Notes: generated by a model not told the origin, from the letters alone. Shown: positions 42,594 through 51,224, counted from the first letter of the stretch. The stretch: 64,000 bases of DNA from Planctomycetota bacterium (GCA_016794425.1 JAEUHR010000044.1:62001-126000); one strand, 5' to 3'. Made by a program: numbers and translations.

Positions 42594-43475
42594 TCAGCGG
42601 TCCTCCGCGGCCGCGGCGAGCACGGCGCGCACGGCGGCGACCCGATCGGCGGCGAGTCCCTCGGCCGCGGCGAGTTGCAGCGCATGCTGCATCAGGGCCG
42701 CGTGGATCCGCGCCGCGTCGGGCAGCGCCGCGGCCAGCGCCCGCAGGTGCAGCGCCACGGTCGCCGCATCGCCGCGCCGCACCGGTCCCGACAGCGCCGC
42801 GGCGGCACCGCGGACGCCGGCGCCGTGCACGGCGGCCCCCATCAGCGCGTCGGCGACCGCGCGGCGCTGGTCGGCCGACAGCGTGCCGGCCTGCGCGAAC
42901 GCCGCGTCGACGACCGAGCGCAGCGCCGTGGTGCCGTTGGCGGCCAGCGCGCAGGCGGCGTGGTAGCGCGTGCGGTCGACCGCCGACACCACGATCGGCA
43001 CCATGCCGAGCAGCGTCGCCAGGCGCCGCAGCAGCCGTTCGGCGCGCGGTTCGGCTTCGAGCAGCGCCGGCGCGCCGACCAGCGCCTCGGCGCCGGCGGT
43101 TGCATCGGCGAACGGCGCGACCGGGTGCAGCGCGCCGCGCCGCACGCCGTGTCCGGCGGCGGCCGCGAACACCTCGAGGCCGTGGCGGCCGCTGGTGTGC
43201 AGCCACAGCGCGCAGCGCCGGTGCGCACCGCGCGCCACCGCGTCGGCGATCGCCGCCGGCAGGTCCGGATCACCGACCGCGAACACGACCGCGTGCGCGC
43301 GGGCGACGTCGGACCAGGCCAGCACGCGGCCGCAGTCGGCTGCCGCGACCGCCGCGGCCGTCCGGGCCGGATCGCGGCCGAGCAGGCCCAGCACCGCGGC
43401 ACCGGCGCCGTGGAACCGGCGCGCCAGCGCCACGCCGACGCGTCCGGGTCCGAGGATGGCGATGCGCACCGTCAC
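42594..43475 (-). CDS. Rossmann-fold DUF2520 protein
   Basis: 293 residues. The N-terminal NAD(P)-binding strand is IAILGPGRVGVALARRFHGAGA, followed by a VVFAVGDPDLPAAI turn and ALWLHTSGRHGLEV...LHPVAPFAD. The C-terminal half is helical (RYHAACALAANGTTAL). This is the pattern of DUF2520 oxidoreductase-like proteins, often close to pantothenate genes. A substrate is not known. It could be a ketopantoate-reductase relative, and the panC-containing gene lies nearby, but no conserved ketopantoate motif is visible. -10-like TAGGAT lies 9 nt before the GTG. Confidence 0.75.
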   Translation of the reverse strand: MTVRIAILGPGRVGVALARRFHGAGAAVLGLLGRDPARTAAAVAAADCGRVLAWSDVARAHAVVFAVGDPDLPAAIADAVARGAHRRCALWLHTSGRHGLEVFAAAAGHGVRRGALHPVAPFADATAGAEALVGAPALLEAEPRAERLLRRLATLLGMVPIVVSAVDRTRYHAACALAANGTTALRSVVDAAFAQAGTLSADQRRAVADALMGAAVHGAGVRGAAAALSGPVRRGDAATVALHLRALAAALPDAARIHAALMQHALQLAAAEGLAADRVAAVRAVLAAAAEDR

Positions 43476-43484
43476 CGGCGTCGG

Positions 43485-43490
43485 ATCCTA
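43485..43490 (-). promoter_or_regulatory. -10 element before the DUF2520-aroDE unit
   Basis: Minus-strand TAGGAT, 9 nt before the GTG at 43475; no Shine-Dalgarno sequence. Confidence 0.4.
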
Positions 43491-43529
43491 CCATCCGCAC
43501 CGCGCTGTGCCCGCGGCGCGGCCAGCGAC

Positions 43530-44102
43530 TCAGCCACCGGCCGCGAGGCCGTGTTCACCGCGCTCCTGCTGGCGGCGGCGTTCGCGCTCCTCCTGCCGCC
43601 GTTCGAGTTCCTCCAGGTACTCGTCGTCGATCATGTCGCTGAGCACGTCGAAGTCGTCGAACGACTTCGGCCGGTAGCTCGCACCGGCCGTCTTGGCGGC
43701 CTCGACCTCTTCGGCGTAGGCGCGCACGACCGCTTTGTGCAGCTCGATGCGCGTCTGGCTGTTGATCGGGTGCGCAAGGTCGGCGTGCAGCCGCGCGCGG
43801 CCGCGGCTGTCCTTCGGCGCGCGCTCGGGATCGAGCCGACTGCCGCACTGGTTGCAGTAGGCGGCGCGCAGATGGTTCTTGTGGTGGCACTTCGGGCAGT
43901 GGTCGGCGAGCTTGCGGCTCGGCATCGCCACGAACGGGCCCTTGTTGCCGTCGATGATCTTCAGATCGCGCACCACGAACGCGTCGCCGATCGTGACGCT
44001 GCAGTAGGCGCGCAGTTTGTTGCGCGGATCGTCGGTGAGTTTGACCCTGACCTCGGTTACCAGGAACTGTGCTCCGCTGCTGTCGCTGCGTTCGCCCTGC
44101 AT
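43530..44102 (-). CDS. spoVG: SpoVG family regulator with inserted zinc ribbon
   Basis: 190 residues. The SpoVG core is clear: VTEVRVKL...KLRAYCSVTIGDAFVVRDLKIIDG, FVAMPSRK and the C-terminal half ADLAHPINSQTR. Between PSRK and AHPIN, where ordinary SpoVG has a short loop, a ~40-residue insert carries CPKC (C69, C72) and CNQC (C83, C86), a zinc ribbon. A charged coiled-coil tail of ~65 residues follows the core. SpoVG proteins are site-specific DNA/RNA-binding regulators; the ribbon should add nucleic-acid or protein contacts. A strong GGGAGG precedes the ATG. Confidence 0.9.
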   Translation of the reverse strand: MQGERSDSSGAQFLVTEVRVKLTDDPRNKLRAYCSVTIGDAFVVRDLKIIDGNKGPFVAMPSRKLADHCPKCHHKNHLRAAYCNQCGSRLDPERAPKDSRGRARLHADLAHPINSQTRIELHKAVVRAYAEEVEAAKTAGASYRPKSFDDFDVLSDMIDDEYLEELERRQEERERRRQQERGEHGLAAGG

Positions 44103-44152
44103 CTCCACCTCCCAGTGGCCTTGCTGCCGTCCGCCCCGCTGCGCTGCATCCG

Positions 44153-45124
44153 TCACGCACTCCTGCCGCCCTGACCGGCGGCGAACGGAACGCGTCGCCA
44201 ACCGTCGCCGGGTCGCTCGACCCGGCACACGGCGTCGGCGCCTGCGCCGGCGCTGCGCGTCACGACGACGCGCACTCCGCCGCGCAACTGCGCCTCGAGC
44301 CCGGCCGCACACTGCTGCGCGGCTGCCGCCTCGGCGAACGCCAGGAACAGGGTCGAGCCGCTGCCCGTCATGCGCACGTCGGGGTGACCGATCTGCTCGA
44401 TCCGACGGCGCAGCGCGGCGAGTTCGGGACGAACCCGTTCGGCGGCTGGCTCCAGATCGTTGCAGAACCCTGTGTGCACGGCGGAATCCCTGGTGTTCGG
44501 GCCCGTTACGCGCGCGACGCTATCTTGCGCCGGACCGCTCTGCCAGTGCGCTGCGTGGTTTTTGTAGACGTCGGCGGTCGGGCAGCCGAACGGCGGCACC
44601 ACCAGCACGAAGTGCCGCGGCGGCACCGACGCCGCGGTCAGTTCGTCGCCGATGCCGCGCCCCCACTGGCTGCCGCCGCGCAGGAAGAACGGCACGTCGG
44701 CGCCGAGTGCGACCGCGAGCGCTGCGAGCGCGGCGTCGCCGAGCGGCCGGCCGAGCAGCTCGTGGCCCAGGCGCAGCGCCGCCGCGGCGTCGCTGCTGCC
44801 GCCCCCGAGGCCGGCGCCGTGCGGGATGCGTTTGTGCAGGTGCACGACGAAGTCCGGCGCGACCCCGGCGGCCGCGGCCAGCCGCGCCAGCGCGCGCGCG
44901 ACCAGGTTGTCGGCGTCGGCCGGCACCACCAGCGCCGGGTCGTCGCCGGTCACGTGCAGCTCGATGCCGCGCCCGCCGCGCGCGAGCCACAGGTCGTCGT
45001 GCAGGTCGATCGTGTGGAACAGCGTCTCCAGCAGGTGGTAGCCGTCGGCGCGGCGACCGACGACGCGCAGCACCAAGTTCAGCTTCGCGCGCGCCGGCAG
45101 CACGAGGCCAGCCAGCGTGGTCAT
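44153..45124 (-). CDS. ispE: 4-diphosphocytidyl-2-C-methyl-D-erythritol kinase
   Basis: 323 residues, GHMP kinase of the MEP isoprenoid pathway. It begins ARAKLNLVLRVVGRRADGYHLLETLF, has the ATP-binding PHGAGLGGGSSDAAAALRL motif and ends with MTGSGSTLFLAF. Slightly longer than typical because of a ~40-residue stretch rich in Thr/Asn/Ser around VARVTGPNTRDSAVHTGF. ATG overlaps the folK-panC stop in ATGA. Confidence 0.94.
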   Translation of the reverse strand: MTTLAGLVLPARAKLNLVLRVVGRRADGYHLLETLFHTIDLHDDLWLARGGRGIELHVTGDDPALVVPADADNLVARALARLAAAAGVAPDFVVHLHKRIPHGAGLGGGSSDAAAALRLGHELLGRPLGDAALAALAVALGADVPFFLRGGSQWGRGIGDELTAASVPPRHFVLVVPPFGCPTADVYKNHAAHWQSGPAQDSVARVTGPNTRDSAVHTGFCNDLEPAAERVRPELAALRRRIEQIGHPDVRMTGSGSTLFLAFAEAAAAQQCAAGLEAQLRGGVRVVVTRSAGAGADAVCRVERPGDGWRRVPFAAGQGGRSA

Positions 45125-46455
45125 GGCGCCTCCGCCGCCGCCGGCAGGTCCGGCGGCGCGTCGAGCGACAGATTGTCGAGCAGCCGCACCGGCCGCACGC
45201 CGCCGGCGAACCGCGCCGCCACCAGCAGCCGGCCGCCGTCGACCGGTCCCGGCGGCAGCGCGGCCAGGTCGCCGTCGCGCCGCAGCTCCAGGTAGTCGAG
45301 CGCGGCGCGCGGCTCGGTCGCGAGCACGGCGCGCGCGCGCGCCAGCAGCGCGTCGCGGTCGCGTTCGCCGCGCGCGAACGCGTGCCGCGCGCTGGCCAGC
45401 GCCCGATACAGGATCGTGCAGGCGCGGCGGTCCTCGGCGCCGAGGTAGACGTTGCGGCTCGAGCGCGCGAGCCCGTCCGGTTCGCGCACGATCGGGCACG
45501 GCACGATCGCGGTCGGGAAGCCGAGGTCCTGCACCATGCGGCGCACCACCGCGAGCTGCTGCGCGTCCTTCTCGCCGAAGTAGGCGTGCGTCGGCCGCGC
45601 CAGCGCCAACAGCCGCGCGACCACCGTCGCGACGCCGCCGAAGTGGCCCGGGCGCAGCGCCCCTTCCATCGTCGTCGCCGCCGCGCCGACCGCGACGTGG
45701 CTGCAGAAGTCCGGGTCGTACATCGCCGCCGGTTCGGGCGCGAACACCACGTCGACCTGCTGCGCCGCACAGAGGCGCAGGTCGGCGTCGAACGTGCGCG
45801 GGTAGGCCGCGAAGTCCTCGCCGGGGCCGAACTGCAGCGGGTTCACGAAGATCGTCACCGCGGTGCGGTCGCATTCGGCGCGCGCCCGGCGCATCAGGCT
45901 CGCATGGCCGTCGTGCAGCGCCCCCATGGTCGGCACGAGCCCCACGGTGCAGCCGCCGCCGAGCCAGGTCGAACAGCGCGCCGCGAACTCGGCCGGCGTG
46001 TGCAGCACGGCCGGCCGCTGCCAGCGCGGCAGCGCGTCGAGGTCGAGGCCGAGTTCGCGCAGCGGCCGGCGCACGAACTCGCGTTCGTGCCAGCGCGGGT
46101 GCGGCACCACGAGGTCGCGCGTGTCGACGATCGTGTCGCCGTGCAGCAGCAGATCGATGTCGAGCGGCCGCGGCCGATGGTGCGGTGCCGGCAGCCGGCG
46201 CCCGGCCTCGGCCTCGAGCGCCTTGGCGACGCCGAGCAGCGCGGCCGGCGACAGCACCGTGCGCAGTTCGACGGCGCCGTTCAGGAACGGCGCCAGCGGC
46301 GGCCCGTCGCCGACGTAGGCGTTCTCGTGCCAGCTGCTCGCGCGCACGGCACCGATGCCGGGCACCGCGCCGAGCCGTTCGACGGCGCGGCCCAGGTGGG
46401 CGGCGCGGTCGCCTTCGTTGCTGCCGAGACCGAGGTAGGCGATGGCTTCGCGCAC
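45121..46455 (-). CDS. folK-panC: Fused 6-hydroxymethyl-dihydropterin pyrophosphokinase / pantothenate synthetase
   Basis: 444 residues joining two vitamin enzymes. Residues 1 to ~145 are HPPK (FolK): YLGLGSNEGDR, FLNGAVEL and HRPRPLDIDLLL. Residues ~168-440 are PanC: VGLVPTMGALHDGHASLM (HxGH 181-184), VTIFVNPLQFGPGEDFAAYPR, YFGEKDAQQ and ARSSRNVYL. There is no stop or frameshift between them; a ~20-residue linker joins both. The first half acts in folate synthesis, the second condenses pantoate with beta-alanine. GTG start, 9 nt after pssA; the stop overlaps ispE. Confidence 0.93.
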   Translation of the reverse strand: MREAIAYLGLGSNEGDRAAHLGRAVERLGAVPGIGAVRASSWHENAYVGDGPPLAPFLNGAVELRTVLSPAALLGVAKALEAEAGRRLPAPHHRPRPLDIDLLLHGDTIVDTRDLVVPHPRWHEREFVRRPLRELGLDLDALPRWQRPAVLHTPAEFAARCSTWLGGGCTVGLVPTMGALHDGHASLMRRARAECDRTAVTIFVNPLQFGPGEDFAAYPRTFDADLRLCAAQQVDVVFAPEPAAMYDPDFCSHVAVGAAATTMEGALRPGHFGGVATVVARLLALARPTHAYFGEKDAQQLAVVRRMVQDLGFPTAIVPCPIVREPDGLARSSRNVYLGAEDRRACTILYRALASARHAFARGERDRDALLARARAVLATEPRAALDYLELRRDGDLAALPPGPVDGGRLLVAARFAGGVRPVRLLDNLSLDAPPDLPAAAEAP

Positions 46456-46464
46456 GGGCGGCGG

Positions 46465-47400
46465 TCAGTTGCGGCTCGGCGTCGGACGCGGCGCCGGATC
46501 CTCGTCGACGTCGTCGTCGTCGCGGTGCCGCGTGACGACGCGGTAGAGACCGACCAGCATGCCCCAGACCACGTAGCCGAGCGTGCAGACCACCATCGCG
46601 AACTGCCACTCGACCGCGGCGATCACGATCACGACCACCAGGCCGGCCAGGAACGGCATGCTGTGGCGCCCGCGCAGGATCGCGCTCATCGCGTGCGGGT
46701 ACGGCACGCGGCTGACCATCAAGAGCCCGAGCAGCGCCAGCACGCCGGGCATCGCGATCACGATCTTGTCGAAGTTGTCGTGGCCGAGCAGCCAGCGGCC
46801 GAGGTCGGTCTCGCCGTCGTGGCTGGTGCAGAACAGCGCCACCAGCGAACAGACGACCGCCGCCGCGGCCGGCGACGGCAGGCCCTTGAACTCGCGGTGG
46901 TCTTCCTCGTCGGCACCGGTCTCGACGTTGAAGCGCGCCAGCCGCAGCGCCGCGCACAGCACGTAGACCGCGGCGGCGGCGTAGAACAGCTTCGGCTGCA
47001 GCGGCAGCAGCCGGTTGTCGTCGATCTGCGCGTGCCAATCGACCAGCACCTTGCCGAGGAACGCCGGCGCGACGCCGAACGTGACCATGTCGGCGAGGCT
47101 GTCGAGCTGCGCGCCGAACGGCGTCGTCTGTCCGGTCATGCGCGCGACGCGGCCGTCCAGCGCATCGAAGACCATCGCCACGAACACCAGGATCGAGGCG
47201 GTCTCGAACAGGCCGACGACGGTGCCGAACGAGGCGCCGGGCTGCGCCAGCCGCAGCGCGTCGGCGACCTTCGCGATCGCCAGGAAGCCGAAGAACACGT
47301 TGCCGAGCGTCACGAGGCTCGGCAGCACCGGCACGTCCTTCAGGCGACGCAGACCGCGGCGGCGGACCGCCGGGAAGTCGTCGATGCGCGGGGTGGTCAT
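46465..47400 (-). CDS. pssA: CDP-diacylglycerol-serine O-phosphatidyltransferase
   Basis: 311 residues, integral membrane. The CDP-alcohol phosphatidyltransferase motif is intact: DGRVARMTGQTTPFGAQLDSLAD (D-G-x2-A-R-x8-G-x3-D-x3-D). The preceding LPSLVTLGNVFFGFLAI is the usual first helix of the PssA subfamily, which favours serine as acceptor. An acidic/Pro C-terminal tail follows. ATG at 47400 is preceded by TACGAT and 10 nt; an ATG 12 nt upstream overlaps that box and is less likely. Confidence 0.9.
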   Translation of the reverse strand: MTTPRIDDFPAVRRRGLRRLKDVPVLPSLVTLGNVFFGFLAIAKVADALRLAQPGASFGTVVGLFETASILVFVAMVFDALDGRVARMTGQTTPFGAQLDSLADMVTFGVAPAFLGKVLVDWHAQIDDNRLLPLQPKLFYAAAAVYVLCAALRLARFNVETGADEEDHREFKGLPSPAAAAVVCSLVALFCTSHDGETDLGRWLLGHDNFDKIVIAMPGVLALLGLLMVSRVPYPHAMSAILRGRHSMPFLAGLVVVIVIAAVEWQFAMVVCTLGYVVWGMLVGLYRVVTRHRDDDDVDEDPAPRPTPSRN

Positions 47401-47437
47401 GCGGCGGCGCATCGTAGCGGGCGCTAGCATCCGGCGA
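47401..47437. promoter_or_regulatory. Divergent pssA/rsmE leaderless promoters
   Basis: In a 37-bp gap the minus strand has TACGAT (47416-47411) 10 nt from the pssA ATG. The plus strand has TAGCAT (47425-47430) 7 nt from the rsmE TTG. No Shine-Dalgarno sequence on either side. Confidence 0.55.
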
Positions 47438-48181
47438 TTGAACTTCCTGCTGCTGCACCGCGACGAGCTGCGCGACGACGGCACGGCACGACTCTCGGGC
47501 CGCCGCGCCGCGCACGCCCGCACGGTGCTGCGCGTGGCACCGGGCCAGGCGCTGCGCGCCGGCATCGTCGACGGCCCACTCGGCACCGCGACCGTGCTCG
47601 ACGTCGGCGAACACGCGATCACCGTCGCGCTGCGCTGCGATCAGCCGGCGCCGGCCGGCGGCGACGTGCTGCTGCTGGCGGTGCCGCGACCGAAGGTGCT
47701 GCTGCGCATGCTGGCGCACGCGGCCGCGCTCGGCGCCGCGCACGTCGTGTTGTGCCGCAGCTGGCGCGTCGAGAAGAGCCACCTGCTCGCCACGTCGATG
47801 CAGCCCGAGGTCTGGCGCGAACAGCTGCTGCTCGGGCTCGAACAGGCCGGCCGCACGGCGCTGCCGCGCGTGACGTTCTGCCCGTTGTTCAAGCCGATGG
47901 TCGAGGACCTGCTGCCGACGCTGGCGCTGCCGCCGCTGCGCTTCGTCGCGCATCCGGCGGCGGCGACGCCGGTCGCGCACCTCGCGCTGCCGGCAGCGGT
48001 GCCGTTCGCCCTGGCCCTCGGCCCGGACGGCGGCTGGCTGCCGTACGAAGTGCAGGCGCTCGCCGCGGCGGGATTCCATGCCGTCAGCGCCGGCCCGCAC
48101 CCGCTGCGCACCGAGACCGCGCTCGCGGTGCTCTGGGGGCAACTGGACCTGTTGCGCCAGCGCGGTAGCCTCGGGCCGTGA
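47438..48181 (+). CDS. rsmE: 16S rRNA (uracil(1498)-N(3))-methyltransferase
   Basis: 247 residues. SPOUT-fold methyltransferase: the N-terminal PUA-like part (RRAAHARTVLRVAPGQALRAGIVDG), VPRPKVLLRMLAHAAALGAAHVVLCRSWRVEKSH, and the SAM-binding knot LALGPDGGWLPYEVQALAAAGFHAVSAGPHPLRTETA are all diagnostic. The start is TTG with TAGCAT 7 nt upstream; no upstream ATG/GTG is available in frame. Its stop overlaps the next gene (GTGA). Confidence 0.92.
   Translation: MNFLLLHRDELRDDGTARLSGRRAAHARTVLRVAPGQALRAGIVDGPLGTATVLDVGEHAITVALRCDQPAPAGGDVLLLAVPRPKVLLRMLAHAAALGAAHVVLCRSWRVEKSHLLATSMQPEVWREQLLLGLEQAGRTALPRVTFCPLFKPMVEDLLPTLALPPLRFVAHPAAATPVAHLALPAAVPFALALGPDGGWLPYEVQALAAAGFHAVSAGPHPLRTETALAVLWGQLDLLRQRGSLGP
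48166..48171 (+). promoter_or_regulatory. -10 element inside the end of rsmE
   Basis: TAGCCT, 6 nt before the GTG at 48178; could give an independent leaderless transcript of the oxidoreductase gene. Confidence 0.3.
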
Positions 48182-49209
48182 GCACGCTGCGCGCGGGATT
48201 GTCTGGCTGCGGACCGCTGGCGGCAGCCGCGCTCGCCGCGCTGCGGCGCGGCGCCGACTGTGACGTCGTCGCCGCGCACGACGACGACGACCGCGCGCTG
48301 GCAGCCTGGCGGCGCGGCTTCCCGGTCGGCGTCGCCACCACCGACTACCGCGCGCTGCTGGCGACCGGCATCGACTTCGTCGTGCTGGCCGGCCCGGTCG
48401 GCCAACGGCGCGAGCAGGTCTGTGAAGCCGCCGAACAGGCCGTGCCGGTGCTGGCCGCCGCGCCGTGGGCCGCTTCGACGGCCGACGCCGAAGCGATGGT
48501 CGCGGCCTGCCAGCAGGCGGAACTGCGGTTCGGCGTGCTGGTGCCGGGCTTCGGCGATCCGGTGCTGGACCAGCTGCGCACGATGCTCGCCGACGGCTGG
48601 TTCGGCGGCCTGGTCGCGGTGCACACGACCAGCGGCGACGACGAACTGCTGCAGCAACCGCCGGCAGCCGGCGACGCGCGGCTCGCCGCGTTCGCGTTCG
48701 ACGGCGATCCGGTGCTCGGCCTGCTGGCCGCCGATCTGCACCTGCTGGCATGGCTCTGCGGCCGCCGCTGCCGCCGGGTCGCCGCCGTCGCCCAGAAGGG
48801 GCTGCTGCCGCTGCCCCACGACCGCATCGGCGGCACGCTGGAACTGTCGGGCGGGGCGCTGGCGACCTGCACGGTGTCGCGCACGCAACGCGGCCGCGCG
48901 CTGTCGATCGTCGGCACCGATGGCAGCGCCCACTACGCCGACGGCGCCCTGGTGCTGCGCGGCTGCCGCCGCCGTGAAGGCCCCGCGTTCACCTACGGCG
49001 CGATCGACACGACGGTGGTGCTGGCCGCCGACGAACTGCGGCGCGATCCGGCACCGGCCACGCTGGACCCGGTCGGCCGCTTCGCGCGCTGGCTCGGCGA
49101 CGAGGACGGTTACCCGTGCCCCGGCGACCAGGCGCTGCAGGATCTGCGCACGCTGGCGGCGCTGCACCGCGCGCTGCAGAGTGGGCGCAGCGAAGCCGTG
49201 GCAGAGTGA
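48178..49209 (+). CDS. Gfo/Idh/MocA-like oxidoreductase
   Basis: 343 residues. The N-terminal Rossmann region LRAGLSGCGPLAAAALAALRRG departs from the usual GxGxxG (here GCGPLA). The sequence then shows the family layout: a VVLAGPVGQRREQV turn, a CEAAEQAVPVLAAAPWAAST segment in place of the EKP loop, and a C-terminal beta-sheet domain. The lysine of EKP is missing, so catalytic competence is doubtful. Coupled to rsmE by GTGA; function unknown. Confidence 0.7.
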   Translation: MSTLRAGLSGCGPLAAAALAALRRGADCDVVAAHDDDDRALAAWRRGFPVGVATTDYRALLATGIDFVVLAGPVGQRREQVCEAAEQAVPVLAAAPWAASTADAEAMVAACQQAELRFGVLVPGFGDPVLDQLRTMLADGWFGGLVAVHTTSGDDELLQQPPAAGDARLAAFAFDGDPVLGLLAADLHLLAWLCGRRCRRVAAVAQKGLLPLPHDRIGGTLELSGGALATCTVSRTQRGRALSIVGTDGSAHYADGALVLRGCRRREGPAFTYGAIDTTVVLAADELRRDPAPATLDPVGRFARWLGDEDGYPCPGDQALQDLRTLAALHRALQSGRSEAVAE

Positions 49210-49227
49210 CCGCGCGCGGCGGCGCGG

Positions 49228-50238
49228 TCAGCGCTTGCCGTACTGCTGCTCGTAGTAGGCCTGGTAGGCGCCGCTGCGCACGCGTTCCCACCACTGCCGG
49301 TTCTGCACGTACCAGTCGATCGTGTGCTTCAGGCCGCCTTCGAACGTGTGCCGCGGCGTCCAGCCCAGCGTCGCGCGCGCCTTGCTCGAGTCCATCGCGT
49401 AGCGGCGGTCGTGGCCGGGCCGGTCCTTGACGTAGTGGATCAGGTCCTCGCCCTTGCCGAGCAGCTTCAGGATCTCCTTGACCACGAAGATGTTCTCGCG
49501 CTCGGCGTCGCCGCCGAAGTTGTAGACCTCGCCGGCCTTGCCGTGCTCCATGGCCATGCGGATGCCTTCGCAGTGGTCGGTCACGTAGATCCAGTCGCGC
49601 ACGTTCTTGCCGTCGCCGTAGACCGGCAGCTGCTTGCCCTCGAGCGCGTTGGCGATCATCAGCGGGATCAGCTTCTCCGGAAACTGGAACGGCCCGTAGT
49701 TGTTCGAGCAGCGCGTGATCACGCAGTCCATGTGGTGCGTGTGCACGGCGGCGCGCACCAGCAGGTCGCTGCCGGCCTTGCTGGCCGAGTACGGCGAGTT
49801 CGGCTGGATCGGCGTCTCCTCGGTGAAGTAGCCCCAGGCGCCGAGCGAGCCGTACACCTCGTCGGTGCTGACGTGCACGAAGCGGCGCACCTTGTAGATG
49901 CGGCTCTTGTCGAGCAGCACCTGCGTGCCGGTCACGTTGGTGCGCACGAACGCGGTCGCGTCCAGCACGCTGCGGTCGACGTGGCTCTCGGCCGCGAAGT
50001 GCACGACGACGTCGGGGCGCTGCTCGGCGAACACGCGGTCCATCGCGATCGGGTCGGCGATGTCGGCGCGCACGAACGTGTAGCGCTGGTGCCGTTCGAC
50101 GTCGGCCAGGTTCTCGAGGTTGCCGGCGTAGGTCAGGGCGTCGACGTTGACGATCTCGTGGTCGCTGGCCAGCAGCAACATGCGCACGAAGTTCGAGCCG
50201 ATGAAACCGGCGCCACCGGTGACGAGGATCTTGCTCAC
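49228..50238 (-). CDS. rfbB: dTDP-glucose 4,6-dehydratase
   Basis: 336 residues. GGAGFIGSNFVR (NAD), HFAAESHVDRSVL, STDEVYGSLG, the catalytic YSASKAGSD, RCSNNYGPFQFPEKLIPL and GKNVRDWIYVTDHCEG are the classical RmlB blocks. Converts dTDP-glucose to the 4-keto-6-deoxy intermediate of rhamnose synthesis. Last gene of the nucleotide-sugar cluster, 25 nt after rfbD, with a weak AAGGAA before the GTG. Confidence 0.96.
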   Translation of the reverse strand: MSKILVTGGAGFIGSNFVRMLLLASDHEIVNVDALTYAGNLENLADVERHQRYTFVRADIADPIAMDRVFAEQRPDVVVHFAAESHVDRSVLDATAFVRTNVTGTQVLLDKSRIYKVRRFVHVSTDEVYGSLGAWGYFTEETPIQPNSPYSASKAGSDLLVRAAVHTHHMDCVITRCSNNYGPFQFPEKLIPLMIANALEGKQLPVYGDGKNVRDWIYVTDHCEGIRMAMEHGKAGEVYNFGGDAERENIFVVKEILKLLGKGEDLIHYVKDRPGHDRRYAMDSSKARATLGWTPRHTFEGGLKHTIDWYVQNRQWWERVRSGAYQAYYEQQYGKR

Positions 50239-50263
50239 GACTGGCTGTTCCTTTCCGAGCGTG

Positions 50264-51211
50264 TCAGTACGTCTTGCCGCGCAACGTGCCGCCCGGCGCG
50301 GTGTCGGGTGCGACCTGGGCGTCGCGATCGAGTTCGAGGTGCCGGCGCAGCGCGTCGGTGTAGTGCGGCAGCGGCCGCCCGCGCAGCTGCGCGAGCTTCG
50401 TGGTGTCGAGCACCGACCACGCCGGCCGTGCCGCCGGCGCCGGGCGCCCGGCCGCGACGACGCTGGCGGCGTGGTCGGCGGCGGTCTGCGTGCCGACCGC
50501 GACGTGGCCGAGGCCCGCGGCCTGCAGGATGTCCTGCGCGAAGCGGTGCCACGAGCACTGGCCTTCGTTGGCGGCGTGCCAGACGCCGCCCGGCGCGTTC
50601 GCCTCGGCGAGGTCGACCAGCGCTTCGGCGAGGTCCAGCGTCATCGTCGGCCGGCCGATCTGGTCGGTGACGACCTTCAGCGGCTGGCCGCTGCGGGCGC
50701 GATCGAGGATCGCGCGCGGGAAGTTCTTGCCGCCGGGCCCGAACACCCAGCTGGTGCGCACGACGTGGAAGCCGGGGCGGCCGTGCGCGAGCACCGCTTC
50801 CTCGCCGAGGCGCTTGCTGAGGCCATAGGTCGACAGCGGCTTCGGCGCGGCGTCGACCGGGATCGGCGTGCCGGCCAGCGTGCCGTCGAACACGAAGTCG
50901 GTGCTGACGTAGACCAGGCCGGCGCCGGCGGCGGCGGCGGCCTCGGCGACCCACGCGGTGGCGAGGCCGTTGACGCGGCACGCCAGCAGCGGATCGGTGT
51001 CGCAGCCGTCGACGTTGGTGATCGCGCCGAGGTGCAGCACGCGCCGCGGCGCGGCCGCGGCGACCGTGCGCTGGATCGCCGCGCGGTCCTCCAGCGGCAT
51101 CTCCTGCACGTCGACGCCGAGCGCGCCGAGGCCCCGCCGCTGCAGCAGCGCCATCACGGCGCGGCCGAGCTGGCCCTTGGCGCCGGTCACGAGGTAGTCG
51201 AGCCTGCCCAT
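50264..51211 (-). CDS. rfbD: dTDP-4-dehydrorhamnose reductase
   Basis: 315 residues. GAKGQLGRAV at the N-terminus, STDFVFDGT, the catalytic YGLSKRLGE and RTSWVFGPGGKNF place it in RmlD. It performs the last step in dTDP-L-rhamnose synthesis. An ~18-residue C-terminal tail after the fold is Pro/Gly-rich. It sits between rfbA (13-nt gap) and rfbB. Confidence 0.93.
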   Translation of the reverse strand: MGRLDYLVTGAKGQLGRAVMALLQRRGLGALGVDVQEMPLEDRAAIQRTVAAAAPRRVLHLGAITNVDGCDTDPLLACRVNGLATAWVAEAAAAAGAGLVYVSTDFVFDGTLAGTPIPVDAAPKPLSTYGLSKRLGEEAVLAHGRPGFHVVRTSWVFGPGGKNFPRAILDRARSGQPLKVVTDQIGRPTMTLDLAEALVDLAEANAPGGVWHAANEGQCSWHRFAQDILQAAGLGHVAVGTQTAADHAASVVAAGRPAPAARPAWSVLDTTKLAQLRGRPLPHYTDALRRHLELDRDAQVAPDTAPGGTLRGKTY

Positions 51212-51224
51212 CGTCGGTCCCGGC

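Noticed and set aside
44153..48751. A minus-strand reading frame open for about 1,500 codons
   Set aside because: Only its left end is real (ispE). The remainder runs antisense or out of frame to folK-panC, pssA and rsmE and has Arg/Ala/Pro-dominated nonsense composition, a by-product of GC-rich codon bias.
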